From the NCBI GenBank assembly GCA_038503065.1, contig JBCAMK010000007.1, positions 1,922,001 through 1,986,000 on the forward strand: DNA of 64,000 bases, given 5' to 3'. Position 1 is the first letter of the stretch. The number at the start of each line of letters is the position of its first letter. Source of the DNA: Paragyromitra xinjiangensis. Taxonomy: Eukaryota; Ascomycota; Pezizomycetes; Pezizales; Discinaceae. The notes under the pieces are model-generated. The model searched no databases, was not told the origin of the DNA, and saw only the letters and a program-made list of their open reading frames with translations. The translations under genes were made by a program, and so were the position numbers. Of the stretch, positions 44,406-54,418 are shown in pieces.

Positions 44406-46491
44406 TTAGAAGGTTGTTAGACCGTCTCTGGCCGCTTTAGCGTTGACGTCCGCGCCATTCCCCAGGAGCAAGGCTGTGACTTCAAGATGTCCACCACCTA
44501 CTGCCGCTTGCAAAGCTGTTTGAACTTTTCCCAATCCTAGTTCAGAGTTGACATCGGCGCCTTCTTCCAGAAGCAATCTTACTACTTCGAGGTGCCCACC
44601 ACCAACCGCAGCTTGTAGGGCTGTTTGGCCGTTTTCGAATCCCGATGGATAGTTGACATCAGCGCCATTTCCTAGAAGCAGTCTTACTACTTCGAGGTGC
44701 CCACCACCAGCCGCTGCTTGTAAGGCTGTTTGACCGCCCATGACTCCAGGCCAGGAGTTGACATCAGCGCCTTTTCCTAGAAGCAATCTTACTACTTCGA
44801 GGTGCCCACCACCAGCCGCTGCTTGTAAGGCTGTTTGACCGCCCATGACCCCGGGCCAGAAGTTGACATCAGCGCCTTTTCTTAGAAGCAATCTTACTAC
44901 TTCGAGGTGCCCACCACCAGCCGCTGCTTGTAAGGCTGTCCGACCGCCTACGGCTCCAGGTCGGGACTCGGAGTTGACATCAGCGCCTTTTCCCAGAAGC
45001 AATCTTACTACTTCGAGGTGCCCACCACCAGCCGCTGCTTGCAAGGCTGTTCGACCACCATAGACTGCTGGTTGGGAGTTGACATCAGCGCCTTTCTCCA
45101 GAAGCAATATTACTGTTTCGAGGTGTCCACCCTGGGCTGCCGTTCGTAGAGCTCTTTCCTCCAGATCTGATCTAGGTCTGACTTCAAGCAAAATTCTAGA
45201 GATAAATGTACACCCCTTGGATGCGGCTGTGACTAGTAAGTCCGGGGGGATTGGATCAGAGGAAAACAGTGAAAGATCCACGTGGCCACTTTCCATGAAT
45301 TCTCCAATTATTTTTGCGACCGTCTCACGTGTTGATATAATTCCTAGTGATTCTAGCTCTCCCAGTACGCTTTCTAGGTTATAACCAAGTATCCAGCCGT
45401 GTCTTAACGAAGCTTCGGCACACATTCTTGATCTAGGATTGGGGACCAACAATTGTTCGACAAAGCCCAAGCCGCTACTGTTCACTTGGGATTGTAGGGC
45501 CCCAGCAGGAAACGGATTGATACCGGAACAGTATCTATGAAGAAGATTCATGTCGAGACGACTAAATCTCTCGGAATTTGATGGTCCCTCGAGGCCCGAG
45601 ATCTCGCTGCTGGAATCGAGCAGCTTTTGCATAAATGGTACCTCCTTCGTATGGATCTCATGTACAAGGCAGCCTAAGGCCCACATATCCACGGCGTTGG
45701 TATATTCGTTCGAAGAATTTCCCCCCTGAGACAATAGCCCCAACAATTCTGGTGCTTGGTAGCCTAATGTTCCGCATTGGGTATCCAATTTCGTACCTCT
45801 GGCGCACTTTGACAAACCAAAATCGGCGATTTTGACGCGGATTGGGGAAAGGGAGGCTACAAGAACGTTCTAGAGTATAATTAGCTCGCTATTTAAAATC
45901 TTGAGCAGGGGGTTTGGGTACCTCCGGCTTTAGATCGCGATGACATATGTGCCTGTCGTGTAGTACGACGAGTCCCTTCAATAACTGCTCAGTAATATCC
46001 ACTGCATTCTTTTTTGCCTGCATTCCGGAGACTTTGAGGTATTGCGCTAGGTCACCGTGCTGAATATACTCCATAGCGAAGTAAATGAAATTTTTGTCGT
46101 CGTACCAGCCTCGAAACTTTACGAAAGAATCTTGGTGCTGGTAGTTGCAATCAGCTATAGCTCGGTACGGCGGGGGAGTACTGCTACCTACGTTCTGCAA
46201 TCTTATCATATTCTGCAGCTCTCGCCTGAAATCTAATCTTCTCGCTTGTAGATCCAGTAGAGCCATCCGCTTGACTGCTCTTAGTTGCCGTGTCACCGTC
46301 TCTTGCTCTAGCCATACAACTCCAAACGCCCCGCCACCAAGACCTTGAATCTTTCTCCACTTCTTTCCCCCTCTCAGCCTCAGTATGTCCCACCAGCCTT
46401 TCTTGCTGCTCCCGTGAACGACACTACCTTGGAGGAATCTGGTCTCGAGTTTAAAGGAAAGCTCATCGGGGGTTAGAGCGGGGTTCGCCAT
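44406..46491 (-). CDS. Kinase-ankyrin protein 3: Ser/Thr kinase with near-identical ankyrin repeats
   Basis: Three exons on the minus strand (46491-46192, 46137-45922, 45869-44406) give 659 aa. Kinase residues are complete: LGGGAFGVVW, Lys74 in RAVKRM, HRDLKPE with Asp168, ADFG with Asp188, GTLGYQAPELLG. After a linker come seven ankyrin repeats, mostly 35 aa, five of them with the core TALQAAAGGGHLEVVRLLL or one change from it. The frame ends inside the eighth repeat at a TAA replacing a Gln codon; the ankyrin tail continues downstream in broken form. Intron 1 is 54 nt, in frame and stop-free; it is called because both paralogs have a 54-nt intron at this point and because skipping it restores the alignment. 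Exon 2 is 216 nt, exactly as in kinase 2. Likely a cytosolic receptor-like kinase (inference). Confidence 0.85.
44430..45170 (-). repeat. Near-identical ankyrin repeat array of kinase 3 (105-bp units)
   Basis: Seven units of about 105 bp (one is 111 bp). Blocks such as CTTACTACTTCGAGGTGCCC recur unchanged in at least five consecutive units. Identity at the DNA level, including silent positions, shows recent amplification or gene conversion. Confidence 0.88.
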
Positions 46492-49130
46492 GGGCTGATG
46501 TTGTCGAGGGGCCTCTGTTGGTCTGTGTTGATCCCGTTTATGGTCGTGAGTAGTGTTCTGAGGCGATCTGTGATAGGTATGTGTTACTCATCTTTAGTGT
46601 AACTTGGGCGTATGTTTACCAAGCATGCTCTAAGCTACCCCTTTTCGTTCTATCGGGTGAGTGGCAGTGCTAACCTCCCTTTGAAATGGACCGAGTCCGC
46701 ATAACATACAAAGCTGTACTCTTATTATTTTGTATGACATAAGGTTGCCCATTTCACAAACGTCGCTGGGATAAACGTAGAATAGGGTAGTTATAAGTTA
46801 AAGAAAATATTAATTGTTGTTGGCCCTAGCTTTCGGAGACTATAAGTGATGGTAGAAGGTGTACTGCTGTAGAACGCGACAGATACTCGATTTGATATGA
46901 GGTAGAACCATGATCGAGGGATAGCAATTCCGGGTGATTTGAGTCGGGATAAAATAACTACTCTAGGAGGGCTTCAGCCCATCCGCTGTTTAGCGCAGTC
47001 AAAAGATATGGAGTAAGGTTATGTTCTACGACTTGGGTGAGGTATGTAGCGTGGCGTAACCCGGCTCCGGTTCCTGTTGTTTTGCATCCTAATGTTTATA
47101 CATATTTTTATTTTTCTGATTTTCTGTTCTCCGGTTTGTTTGGAGAGCGTGTTACTGCTAGGTTACTCCAAATGATGAGAAGCCTTTGGTAAACAGCTGC
47201 AGGATTGCTTTGGCAATTGGGGTTACGATTTTGTTTGTTTTTACCCAAGTAATACGGGTCTAGTGATAGGTGGCGGTACTCGGAACCCAATTTCAATTTC
47301 ATCTAGATTTTCTACATGTAGTTTTATCGGTTACACTAGATTAATGTTATTTTCATTGATTGATTGGGCACTTTTACCAAGAGTTAGATTAAGGTAGAAG
47401 AACTGTCCTCTTACTCTCACCTGCGCCACCACTTTACCCACTAACCTATAGTCCGGTAAAGCTGCCCCCCTTTAGAAGGCTGGATCTTGATTGGTTGGTT
47501 TCCAATTGACTAAGCTACGATTCTGTGTCTAGCCACCGCCACTTTGGGGGGGCAGCATTTCCTACCGGATTATGGGTAGATGTATATGATAAATTAATCA
47601 ACTAATTACTCTTCATCCGTAGTACTCAGCAAAAGGGGGAGAAGGTCGGGAACCCGCATCTATCATCAGTGTTTCTATCCACCACGTTACCAATTAATGG
47701 GTTGGTTTATCACGTGACTAACATGGAGTACATGTATTGATCAAAAATGGGATTTAGTAGGGGTGGTAATTCACTTGAACTTTTGATTGATAGAGAAGTT
47801 TGCTTGATAGAAGATCCATTCTCTAGTATTTCACTGTTTGTGTAGATTCTAATATGAGAAATTGAGATTTGTGGTAATAACCACTGTTATCCCAACAGTC
47901 CTGCTCGAGCCTGGCTTGGTACCTATCACACTAAACCACACCGCTTTTACACGATAGTATTCTTTCAGTGGCTAGGAGAACACCTTCGGGTATAACGGCT
48001 CAAGTACGCGCCAAACCTCTGGCACAGTCTTCCGAGAGACATGTATCGCGCCTGCTCAAGCAAACAGTGACTAACGATCCAAGGTATTTTCCAGTCTCGC
48101 CACGCATGAACAGTTTCATTTGCCGAGGGGGTTTGCAAATCTTCTCGCATCAATGGCGAATACGGGTGGATGTCTAAGTGAGGATGTCGTCAAGTTAGGC
48201 TCTTGTCTCTCAGTAGACGATCATTACCTCTGCGACCTACGGCAGTCTGTAGTCCGAGAGTAGGTAATTCTGGGTATGTGTGCGAAGGGGTGGGGGGATG
48301 TCTATTTTTGGAATGAACACAAAAAGAAAGGTGTGCGGCGATGCAACAGTTAATTTCAACCAAGGGGCGAACTTCACGGGTTAGGATGAGACGAATGGCA
48401 ATGGCAACAACAACAGACGAGTCAGAGATGCAGAGGTGAGCATGTATCTGGAGATGTACAGCAGATGTACTCTCCAGGAGAGGACAGTCTGTTCTGACGA
48501 GTACCCTATGCACGCACGTGGGATCACCAGGGATTGGGAATTGTACCCCAGATTTAGCATCATGTCGCTTTCTTTGCTGCGCCTTGTTCGTGGATTCGTT
48601 TGCTGGAGGACTTGATTCGCCTTCGTCAGAGATAGACAGGAGGGTTATCATAGGAGTCTCGACATTCTCTCGACATTCTCTCGACCTTTCTCCTCCACTG
48701 CTCTTACTGCTCCTGCTGCTTTCTGCTACTGCTCCTCTTCTATCTCGCCTAGGGAAAAACTCGCCTAACGTCGTCATTTCCATTCCCCCTCCATTCCCCC
48801 CACTGCAGCAGCCGGGATTGTAATTCTTCTGGAACATTTCCCCTCTGAGATGTAAGTAATCATCTCTTAATTAACCAGGCAATCATTCTCTGCTCTCTGC
48901 AGCTCTGCCATGCACCTGTCCGTTCAACCTATGTACATGGCTCTACCTATCTGCTACCTCTCACCTCCCCCGCCCCACTCAGCTGTTTATTCCCCGCCTG
49001 CTACCTATCTATCTCCCTCCTCCCTCTCCCCAAGCTCCGGCTGACCTCCTGCTCTCGTAGCGTTGCTTAGCTAGCTAAACTCAATCTCACGACAGCTTCC
49101 CCCTCATCTTCTACCACCATCACCACCACC
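46492..49130. other. Intergenic region and pyrimidine-rich leader of the disordered protein gene
   Basis: From 46492 to about 48200 there is no supported gene; TACATGTA occurs at 47313 and 47729, and an inverted-repeat element at 47448-47573. From about 48640 to 49130 the plus strand is rich in C and T, as in strong fungal promoters and leaders. A 215-codon frame on the minus strand here is treated as a shadow. Confidence 0.5.
47448..47573. mobile_element. 126-bp MITE-like inverted-repeat element
   Basis: The left end ATAGTCCGGTAAAGCTGCC and the complement of the right end (ATAATCCGGTAGGAAATGCT) pair over about 28 positions, with one transition and a small gap. I could not identify a target duplication, and there is no coding capacity. 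Confidence 0.5.
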
Positions 49131-52100
49131 ATGCCGCGTCTCAACCTCCTGCGCCATCACCGACGGTCGACATCCGACCAAGCTAAGGTCCCCCCCACAA
49201 ATAAAACCCCTCCTCCACAGGGAACCTACGCGTCGCCGCCCCCAATCCCACGCACCTCACCTCCACCAGCTGAGTCGCTCCCCCAGCTCAACATCGGTGG
49301 TTCCCCAGGTCTAGGTTCTCCAGAGCAATGGCTCAGCGAAACCACCTCAAACGCCCTCCCCATAACCCCTAGCGCCTCCGCAACCCGCGCCCCCACGGAG
49401 CCAAAATCACCCCCCAAGAAACCTCCAAAACGAACAAAGTCCTCGGAAGCCAAGACAGACGCCAAAGCCTCCAATGGCGCACCACCAAGCACCTCCATCC
49501 CCGCAGGCGGGCACATCTCATCATCTGCACCCAACTCAACGCAATACACTAAAGACGCCATCGCCACCTACCGACGCAACGCAAAGCTGACCCTCCTCAA
49601 CCCCATGTCACTTCTCATGCGCCGTCGCTCCTCACAAGCAACCGTCGAAAAGGACCGCTCCAAATCGGCGCGCGACCTCCCGGATGATTTCGATCCGGGA
49701 ATCATCTACGGCACACGACATCCCGATTGGTCGTCTGGTCCGAAACGCGGCGTGCAGAAGGAGGTGCTGACCCCTGTTAATGGTCGTCAGTTGTCGCCTG
49801 CACTACAGGGTCCTGCGTTGCCGCAGAATAACAAGTTACTGAAGGTTGAGGTTGTTACCGATGAAAGCGCTAATGCTGCTGCGGAGCGAGAGAAGCGTCG
49901 TACTCCAGTGTTTAAAGAGCATTTTGATGATGAGGAGGAGCCTGCACCGTCACCTGAACTACCAATCGTGCAACGGGTGCCTTCGACTTCTCCGCCGGAG
50001 AGAGAGGCCCCTGGGCCGCCTCCGCCTACTACTGCGCCACCGCCTCCGCCGACGGTGAACGTGGAGGAGGAAGAGGAGGAAGAAGAAGAGGAGGATGAGT
50101 CGGATAATGAGGGGGAGTTGTTGACTCCGCCTGATGAGTCGCCGGCGGATGGACGCCCGCGGGTTACATTGTTTGATCACCCACTGTCGCTACCGCATCA
50201 TCTGATGACGAATTCCTCGCGGTTTTCGTTTGAAGGGAGTAGCGCGGCGGGCGAGAGTGCCCAGGATGATATTAATGGGACTGGTAGCGAGTCTGTAGGC
50301 GAGTATGATCCTGATGATAGCGATGGGGAGATGGATGACAGTGATGCTGAGGTGGAGATGGATCTGGAGGGGATGGACGACGGTGAAGATGAAGATGGGT
50401 TCTCGCGCGCGAATGAGGGGTTGTTCAATGATGGTGGGTTGGTTATGCAGATGGGGAATGTGGGACTTGAAGTGAGCCGTGGTTCGAGTCCAGATACTCC
50501 GGTGAAGGCGCTGTTTACAGAGTCTACTGTTCCACCGAGTATGGACCCTGTACCTGCGGATGTGGTCCCGTTTGCGGGGACTGCGGAGGTAGTTGCTCAG
50601 TTACCGCTCAGTAAGAGGGTTGGGAATCCAAGAGGATACGACCTGAGCGACGACTCTGATATTGATTTCCTCGAGGAGGACGGTATGGCTGGATACGAAG
50701 ATGAGGAGGACGACATGTATTTCGACGATGGCCTTATCACCGGTACATCACCGCCATACCAAACCCCACCAGAGACCGCAGACCCAGTACCCTCCACAGC
50801 ACTAACTAAATACGTCAACCCCCTCCTCGCCACCGACGCTCGTCTCTCCCTCTCAACCGTGGGTGTCTCCTCCGGCGGCGCAATGCACGCCGAAGACGGA
50901 TCTATGTCGCCTACTCACGGCTCCGTAACCACCGGCGGCGGTGCTGGTCATGACAACAAGTCATTCCCACCATTCCTAAACCCGATTGGTGGCGGCCTCG
51001 GCTGCACTCAGGAACAAGCCCAATTCTACGCCCCAGATGGCACAATGCTCGAAGAAGACGGTACCCCAATGGCACTCAGCACACTAACCCGTAGTCTATG
51101 GGTCTACCAACGAGAACAACAACGCCTTGCTGAAGCCGCAGCCGCAGGCGACCCATTAAGCGGGTACGACAGTGACTATGGCGGGGAGTACGGTAGTCGC
51201 GACGAATCTAGCGGGTACTATAGCGTTGACGACGACGACGGCGTCGGTGGGTATGAAGATGACGATGACACAATGGTTGCTGCGGCGAATGCAGAGGCGT
51301 TAGCATACGATACTGAGTTCTATGGACAAGAGTTTGGATTCTATCCTGCTCCGCCGTCAAGTAGTGGGTCGAACCACGAGTTAGATGAACAGGGCACGTA
51401 TCTAGGTGGTTACTTTGGTCCTCCTGGCGGGGAGATATTGCAGCGACCGCCGTTGCTACGACGGCCGAGTCTTACGCCGATTAGTGAACGCAGTGAAAGC
51501 AGTTGGAGGAACAGCATGGTATTCCCTGTCGACGGGTGGAAAGGACTCGGTGCGCAGCGTCCGCTTAGTGCGTTGAGTATTAGTGCGCCAGTTCAAGACG
51601 GGGAGGTTGGGGATATGGAGCAACTGAGACGGTTGCGACGTGGTGCGTGGGGAGGGAGTAATGGGAGTTTGAGAAGTAGTTTGGGTACTGGTGGGGATGG
51701 AAATAGTCCTGTGTTGAGTCCAGCTGTGCCGCTTTATGGTAGTGGTGGGATGAGTCCGGGCGGGTATGCGTTTGGCGGTGTGGGGATGAGTCCTACTGCG
51801 AGTGCTGGGTCTTATGGCGCGTTTCAGTCGGGGTTGGGCACGTCTCCGGGGTTCCCGGCGTCGCCGGTTGGGTTGATGGCCCCGCCGGGGTTGTCGCCGC
51901 CGCCTGGACTGTCGGCTCTACCTGGGTTATCCACTCCGCCTGGGTTATCCGCTCCACCTGGGTTGTCGGCTCCACCTGGGTTGTCGGCTCCGCCTGGATT
52001 GTCGGCTCCACCGCCGGGATTATCGCATCCTGGAGCAATGGCGATGCTACCAACTAAAGGCTCGTTCGAAGAACAGCAACTACTACAGATGCAAGGCCGC

Positions 52101-52376
52101 GCACTGATGCAGCAGCAATGGCAAGCACAACACCACTACCTCCCACCACACCCAAATCAAGCACAATATCAACCCCCATCCCAAGAACCAGGTCCGAACC
52201 AAGGAGGCCAGACAAAACTCTCAAAAGCAACAACAGCAGACTCGAGCTATGCCAGCGCTGTCGGCTCCCCGGTCGATGAGGTAGAGGTGGCTGGTGGAGA
52301 TGATGATAAACGTCGGGGGGAGGTGGAGAAGTGGGTTTTTGCCCGACAGGGAAGTCGGGGGAGCGAGAGGGTGTAG
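49131..52376 (+). CDS. Large intrinsically disordered fungal protein
   Basis: An intronless gene of 1081 aa with no catalytic domain that I recognise. Nearly all of it is predicted disordered: a Pro/Ser/Lys-rich start, a Glu run (about residues 311-323), long Asp/Glu/Gly blocks, and a Gly/Ser/Pro-rich C-terminus with seven or more copies of PPGLSA (about residues 920-965) followed by a Gln-rich stretch. A few islands look conserved and could be short binding motifs: KDAIATYRRNAKLTLLNPMS, DFDPGIIYGTRHPDW and HHLMTNSSRFSFEGS. The RFSF island resembles motifs in fungal conserved proteins of unknown role, and the Tyr/Asp blocks (SGYDSDYGG) suggest multivalent contacts. No signal peptide or membrane helix. 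Start context CACCATGCC fits well. Its pyrimidine-rich leader suggests steady expression. Confidence 0.8.
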   Translation: MPRLNLLRHHRRSTSDQAKVPPTNKTPPPQGTYASPPPIPRTSPPPAESLPQLNIGGSPGLGSPEQWLSETTSNALPITPSASATRAPTEPKSPPKKPPKRTKSSEAKTDAKASNGAPPSTSIPAGGHISSSAPNSTQYTKDAIATYRRNAKLTLLNPMSLLMRRRSSQATVEKDRSKSARDLPDDFDPGIIYGTRHPDWSSGPKRGVQKEVLTPVNGRQLSPALQGPALPQNNKLLKVEVVTDESANAAAEREKRRTPVFKEHFDDEEEPAPSPELPIVQRVPSTSPPEREAPGPPPPTTAPPPPPTVNVEEEEEEEEEEDESDNEGELLTPPDESPADGRPRVTLFDHPLSLPHHLMTNSSRFSFEGSSAAGESAQDDINGTGSESVGEYDPDDSDGEMDDSDAEVEMDLEGMDDGEDEDGFSRANEGLFNDGGLVMQMGNVGLEVSRGSSPDTPVKALFTESTVPPSMDPVPADVVPFAGTAEVVAQLPLSKRVGNPRGYDLSDDSDIDFLEEDGMAGYEDEEDDMYFDDGLITGTSPPYQTPPETADPVPSTALTKYVNPLLATDARLSLSTVGVSSGGAMHAEDGSMSPTHGSVTTGGGAGHDNKSFPPFLNPIGGGLGCTQEQAQFYAPDGTMLEEDGTPMALSTLTRSLWVYQREQQRLAEAAAAGDPLSGYDSDYGGEYGSRDESSGYYSVDDDDGVGGYEDDDDTMVAAANAEALAYDTEFYGQEFGFYPAPPSSSGSNHELDEQGTYLGGYFGPPGGEILQRPPLLRRPSLTPISERSESSWRNSMVFPVDGWKGLGAQRPLSALSISAPVQDGEVGDMEQLRRLRRGAWGGSNGSLRSSLGTGGDGNSPVLSPAVPLYGSGGMSPGGYAFGGVGMSPTASAGSYGAFQSGLGTSPGFPASPVGLMAPPGLSPPPGLSALPGLSTPPGLSAPPGLSAPPGLSAPPGLSAPPPGLSHPGAMAMLPTKGSFEEQQLLQMQGRALMQQQWQAQHHYLPPHPNQAQYQPPSQEPGPNQGGQTKLSKATTADSSYASAVGSPVDEVEVAGGDDDKRRGEVEKWVFARQGSRGSERV
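51880..52030 (+). repeat. Tandem PPGLSA-coding repeat
   Basis: An 18-bp unit (consensus CCGCCTGGGTTGTCGGCT, 6 aa) is repeated about eight times in phase. Copy number can vary without frameshift. Confidence 0.8.
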
Positions 52377-54418
52377 AGATAGCCTTTTTGAACATAGACT
52401 GAGTAAAGATGAAATATTTCTCTTTCTTTTCTTTTCTTTTCAGTGGGGGGTGGGAAGGGTTTAATGGTGTTTTTTTGTAATCTTGTAGCTGTAGGGTTTG
52501 GTTTTTTGGGGGGTTTTCGCACGTGATTGTTTTGGGTTTTGGGAGAGGGGTTTTGATTGGTGTGGATATGTTGAAAATATTGTCTGGGGATGTATAGGGA
52601 GATTGTTTATAAATTTTTTGGATGTTTGATGGGTTACCGTGAGTTCGTAGGCTAGATATGTTAGATCCTAGGGTCGAAATGTAAAGGCTACACTCACTCA
52701 AGGAAGTGTCTATGGCGAGTGAGAATCCGTGAAGGTTGGTCTGAAAGGTACGCTGCGTGCTATCACTACCCGCTCGGGTCATTGGCCCTTAGGATTTGGC
52801 CTAGTTCGGCCTCTACAATACAATAGCGCCATTAGGCTGTCTAAAAATAGCACAGCGTGCTCAGGAGTACGCTGTGTGGGGTAATGATCGGCTGTGGGGT
52901 TTGGTTAGTCCAGACACCAACAGGACGGAAATAGTCGCGGGGTTCATGTGTTTGGGGTTACCAACGTTTGATGGATTGGGGTATGGGGTTATTTTGAGCT
53001 AGTGATACTAATGTTGGGGATCGTTTGGGTAGAGCTTATTCTAGGGGTGATTGTGGGGATGTTCTGGCATGGAGTTTTTCTCGTGGTGAGTGATGGTTAT
53101 AGATCTTTAGAGGTGCAGAGCTTGTTGTTGGGACTCCTCGGGGGGGTTGTGGTTTGTTGGTCGCGATTTGGGGGAATCTTGCTTCTGGTAAGGGTAGGGT
53201 CTTACTGGTATGGGAATAGAGCTATTCCGCTCGTACTCTAGGCGTACGCGCGCTAGATAGCGTTTCTCACGCTTATTGCTCCTTGGGAGACTAGTTGCCT
53301 GTCTGGTTAGCGATTGCGATTTCCCCCGCCCGACCGTAATGAAGAATAAGCAAGCCATGTTTCTTTATTCTTTGATAACACCTCCGGTAGTTGGGGTACC
53401 GGATAATCCCCAAAATACTCTAGATTGGACGAAGCCTCGATCTCTAGATTTTTAGTTAGCTAAGGGAATGATAGATATCTGGAGGTTTCGGGACGTACCT
53501 CGCAATATGCTAGCTGTGGAAAATGTGAACTGTGGTTCCTAGGTAGGTGGACTAAGAAACTATTGCATCAGTTAACGTTATATTTGATGAATACAACGGC
53601 TATGCAGGAGATGAAGTAACTTTAATCATAGCAGTGTGTTTCCTCCTACAGCCGTTTATATTGGAATGGAACTGGGAGCTGATGCTGGTAATAACATTCA
53701 AGTTATTACCTTTTTCTTCTCCTGTCGCTCTGGGTATGTGAAAAATGTTTTTGTGTCTCTCAGCTTGCTACTAAGTTGTACACAAATGGAAATATATGGC
53801 CTGTATGGTTGTTAGAGGAAGTTACGTGATTAGTGGGGATCTGATTGCTAAGTCTCTTTTAACTAAGGTTTTCTTTTACTGGAGTGTAATCTAACTTTGA
53901 CTGTCTAGGTTGATTAATTGGCTGGAGGTTGATTGGGCTGGTTATTATTGATTCACAGTGAGATCCCGAGAAACTATTATACTGGCCGGTTTATAGAGTT
54001 ATATTTCAGCCTTGGTGGCGCAACCACTTGCAGAACTATTCGATCCCTAGGTGCAAAGATAACGCTAAGACTGGACCAAGGAGCAATAATACGCCCGATT
54101 AGCCTTCTAGACGACATTGGTCTGGTAAAAAAAACTGACGTGAGAATTCCTTTCAGTTACTAGCCTTAACTCTCGGTTGCCAAGTCAGTGCCAGCCAATG
54201 CGTGCTAAATCTCCCTTAACCTACTCTAGCGTGCTAAGGAATGTCTAAATTCTGTAGCATCGCTAAGCCACATATTCACCGAATAGACACGTTGGTGGCG
54301 GCTAAGCGCCTTTGAGTCACATTCCCCCAAGTGCAACTCTAATAAAACCCAAGACAGCTACCTTTCGCAATCGCAAAACTACAGAAACATAATCCACGTC
54401 CAAATTCCAAACACCAAA
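52377..54418. other. Intergenic region without a supported gene
   Basis: The first 250 bases are T/G-rich 3' sequence of the disordered protein gene. Later ORFs of 60-83 codons have no signature. The last 60 bases before 54419 are A/C-rich and form a plausible leader of the RNA ligase gene. Confidence 0.5.

Noticed and set aside
48190..48837. 215-codon open frame on the minus strand
   Set aside because: It lies opposite the CT-rich leader/promoter of the gene at 49131, its composition mirrors the pyrimidine tracts, and no domain or splice partner is visible.
52054..52782. 242-codon open frame on the minus strand
   Set aside because: It mostly overlaps the 3' end of the disordered protein gene in antisense and translates low-complexity sequence.
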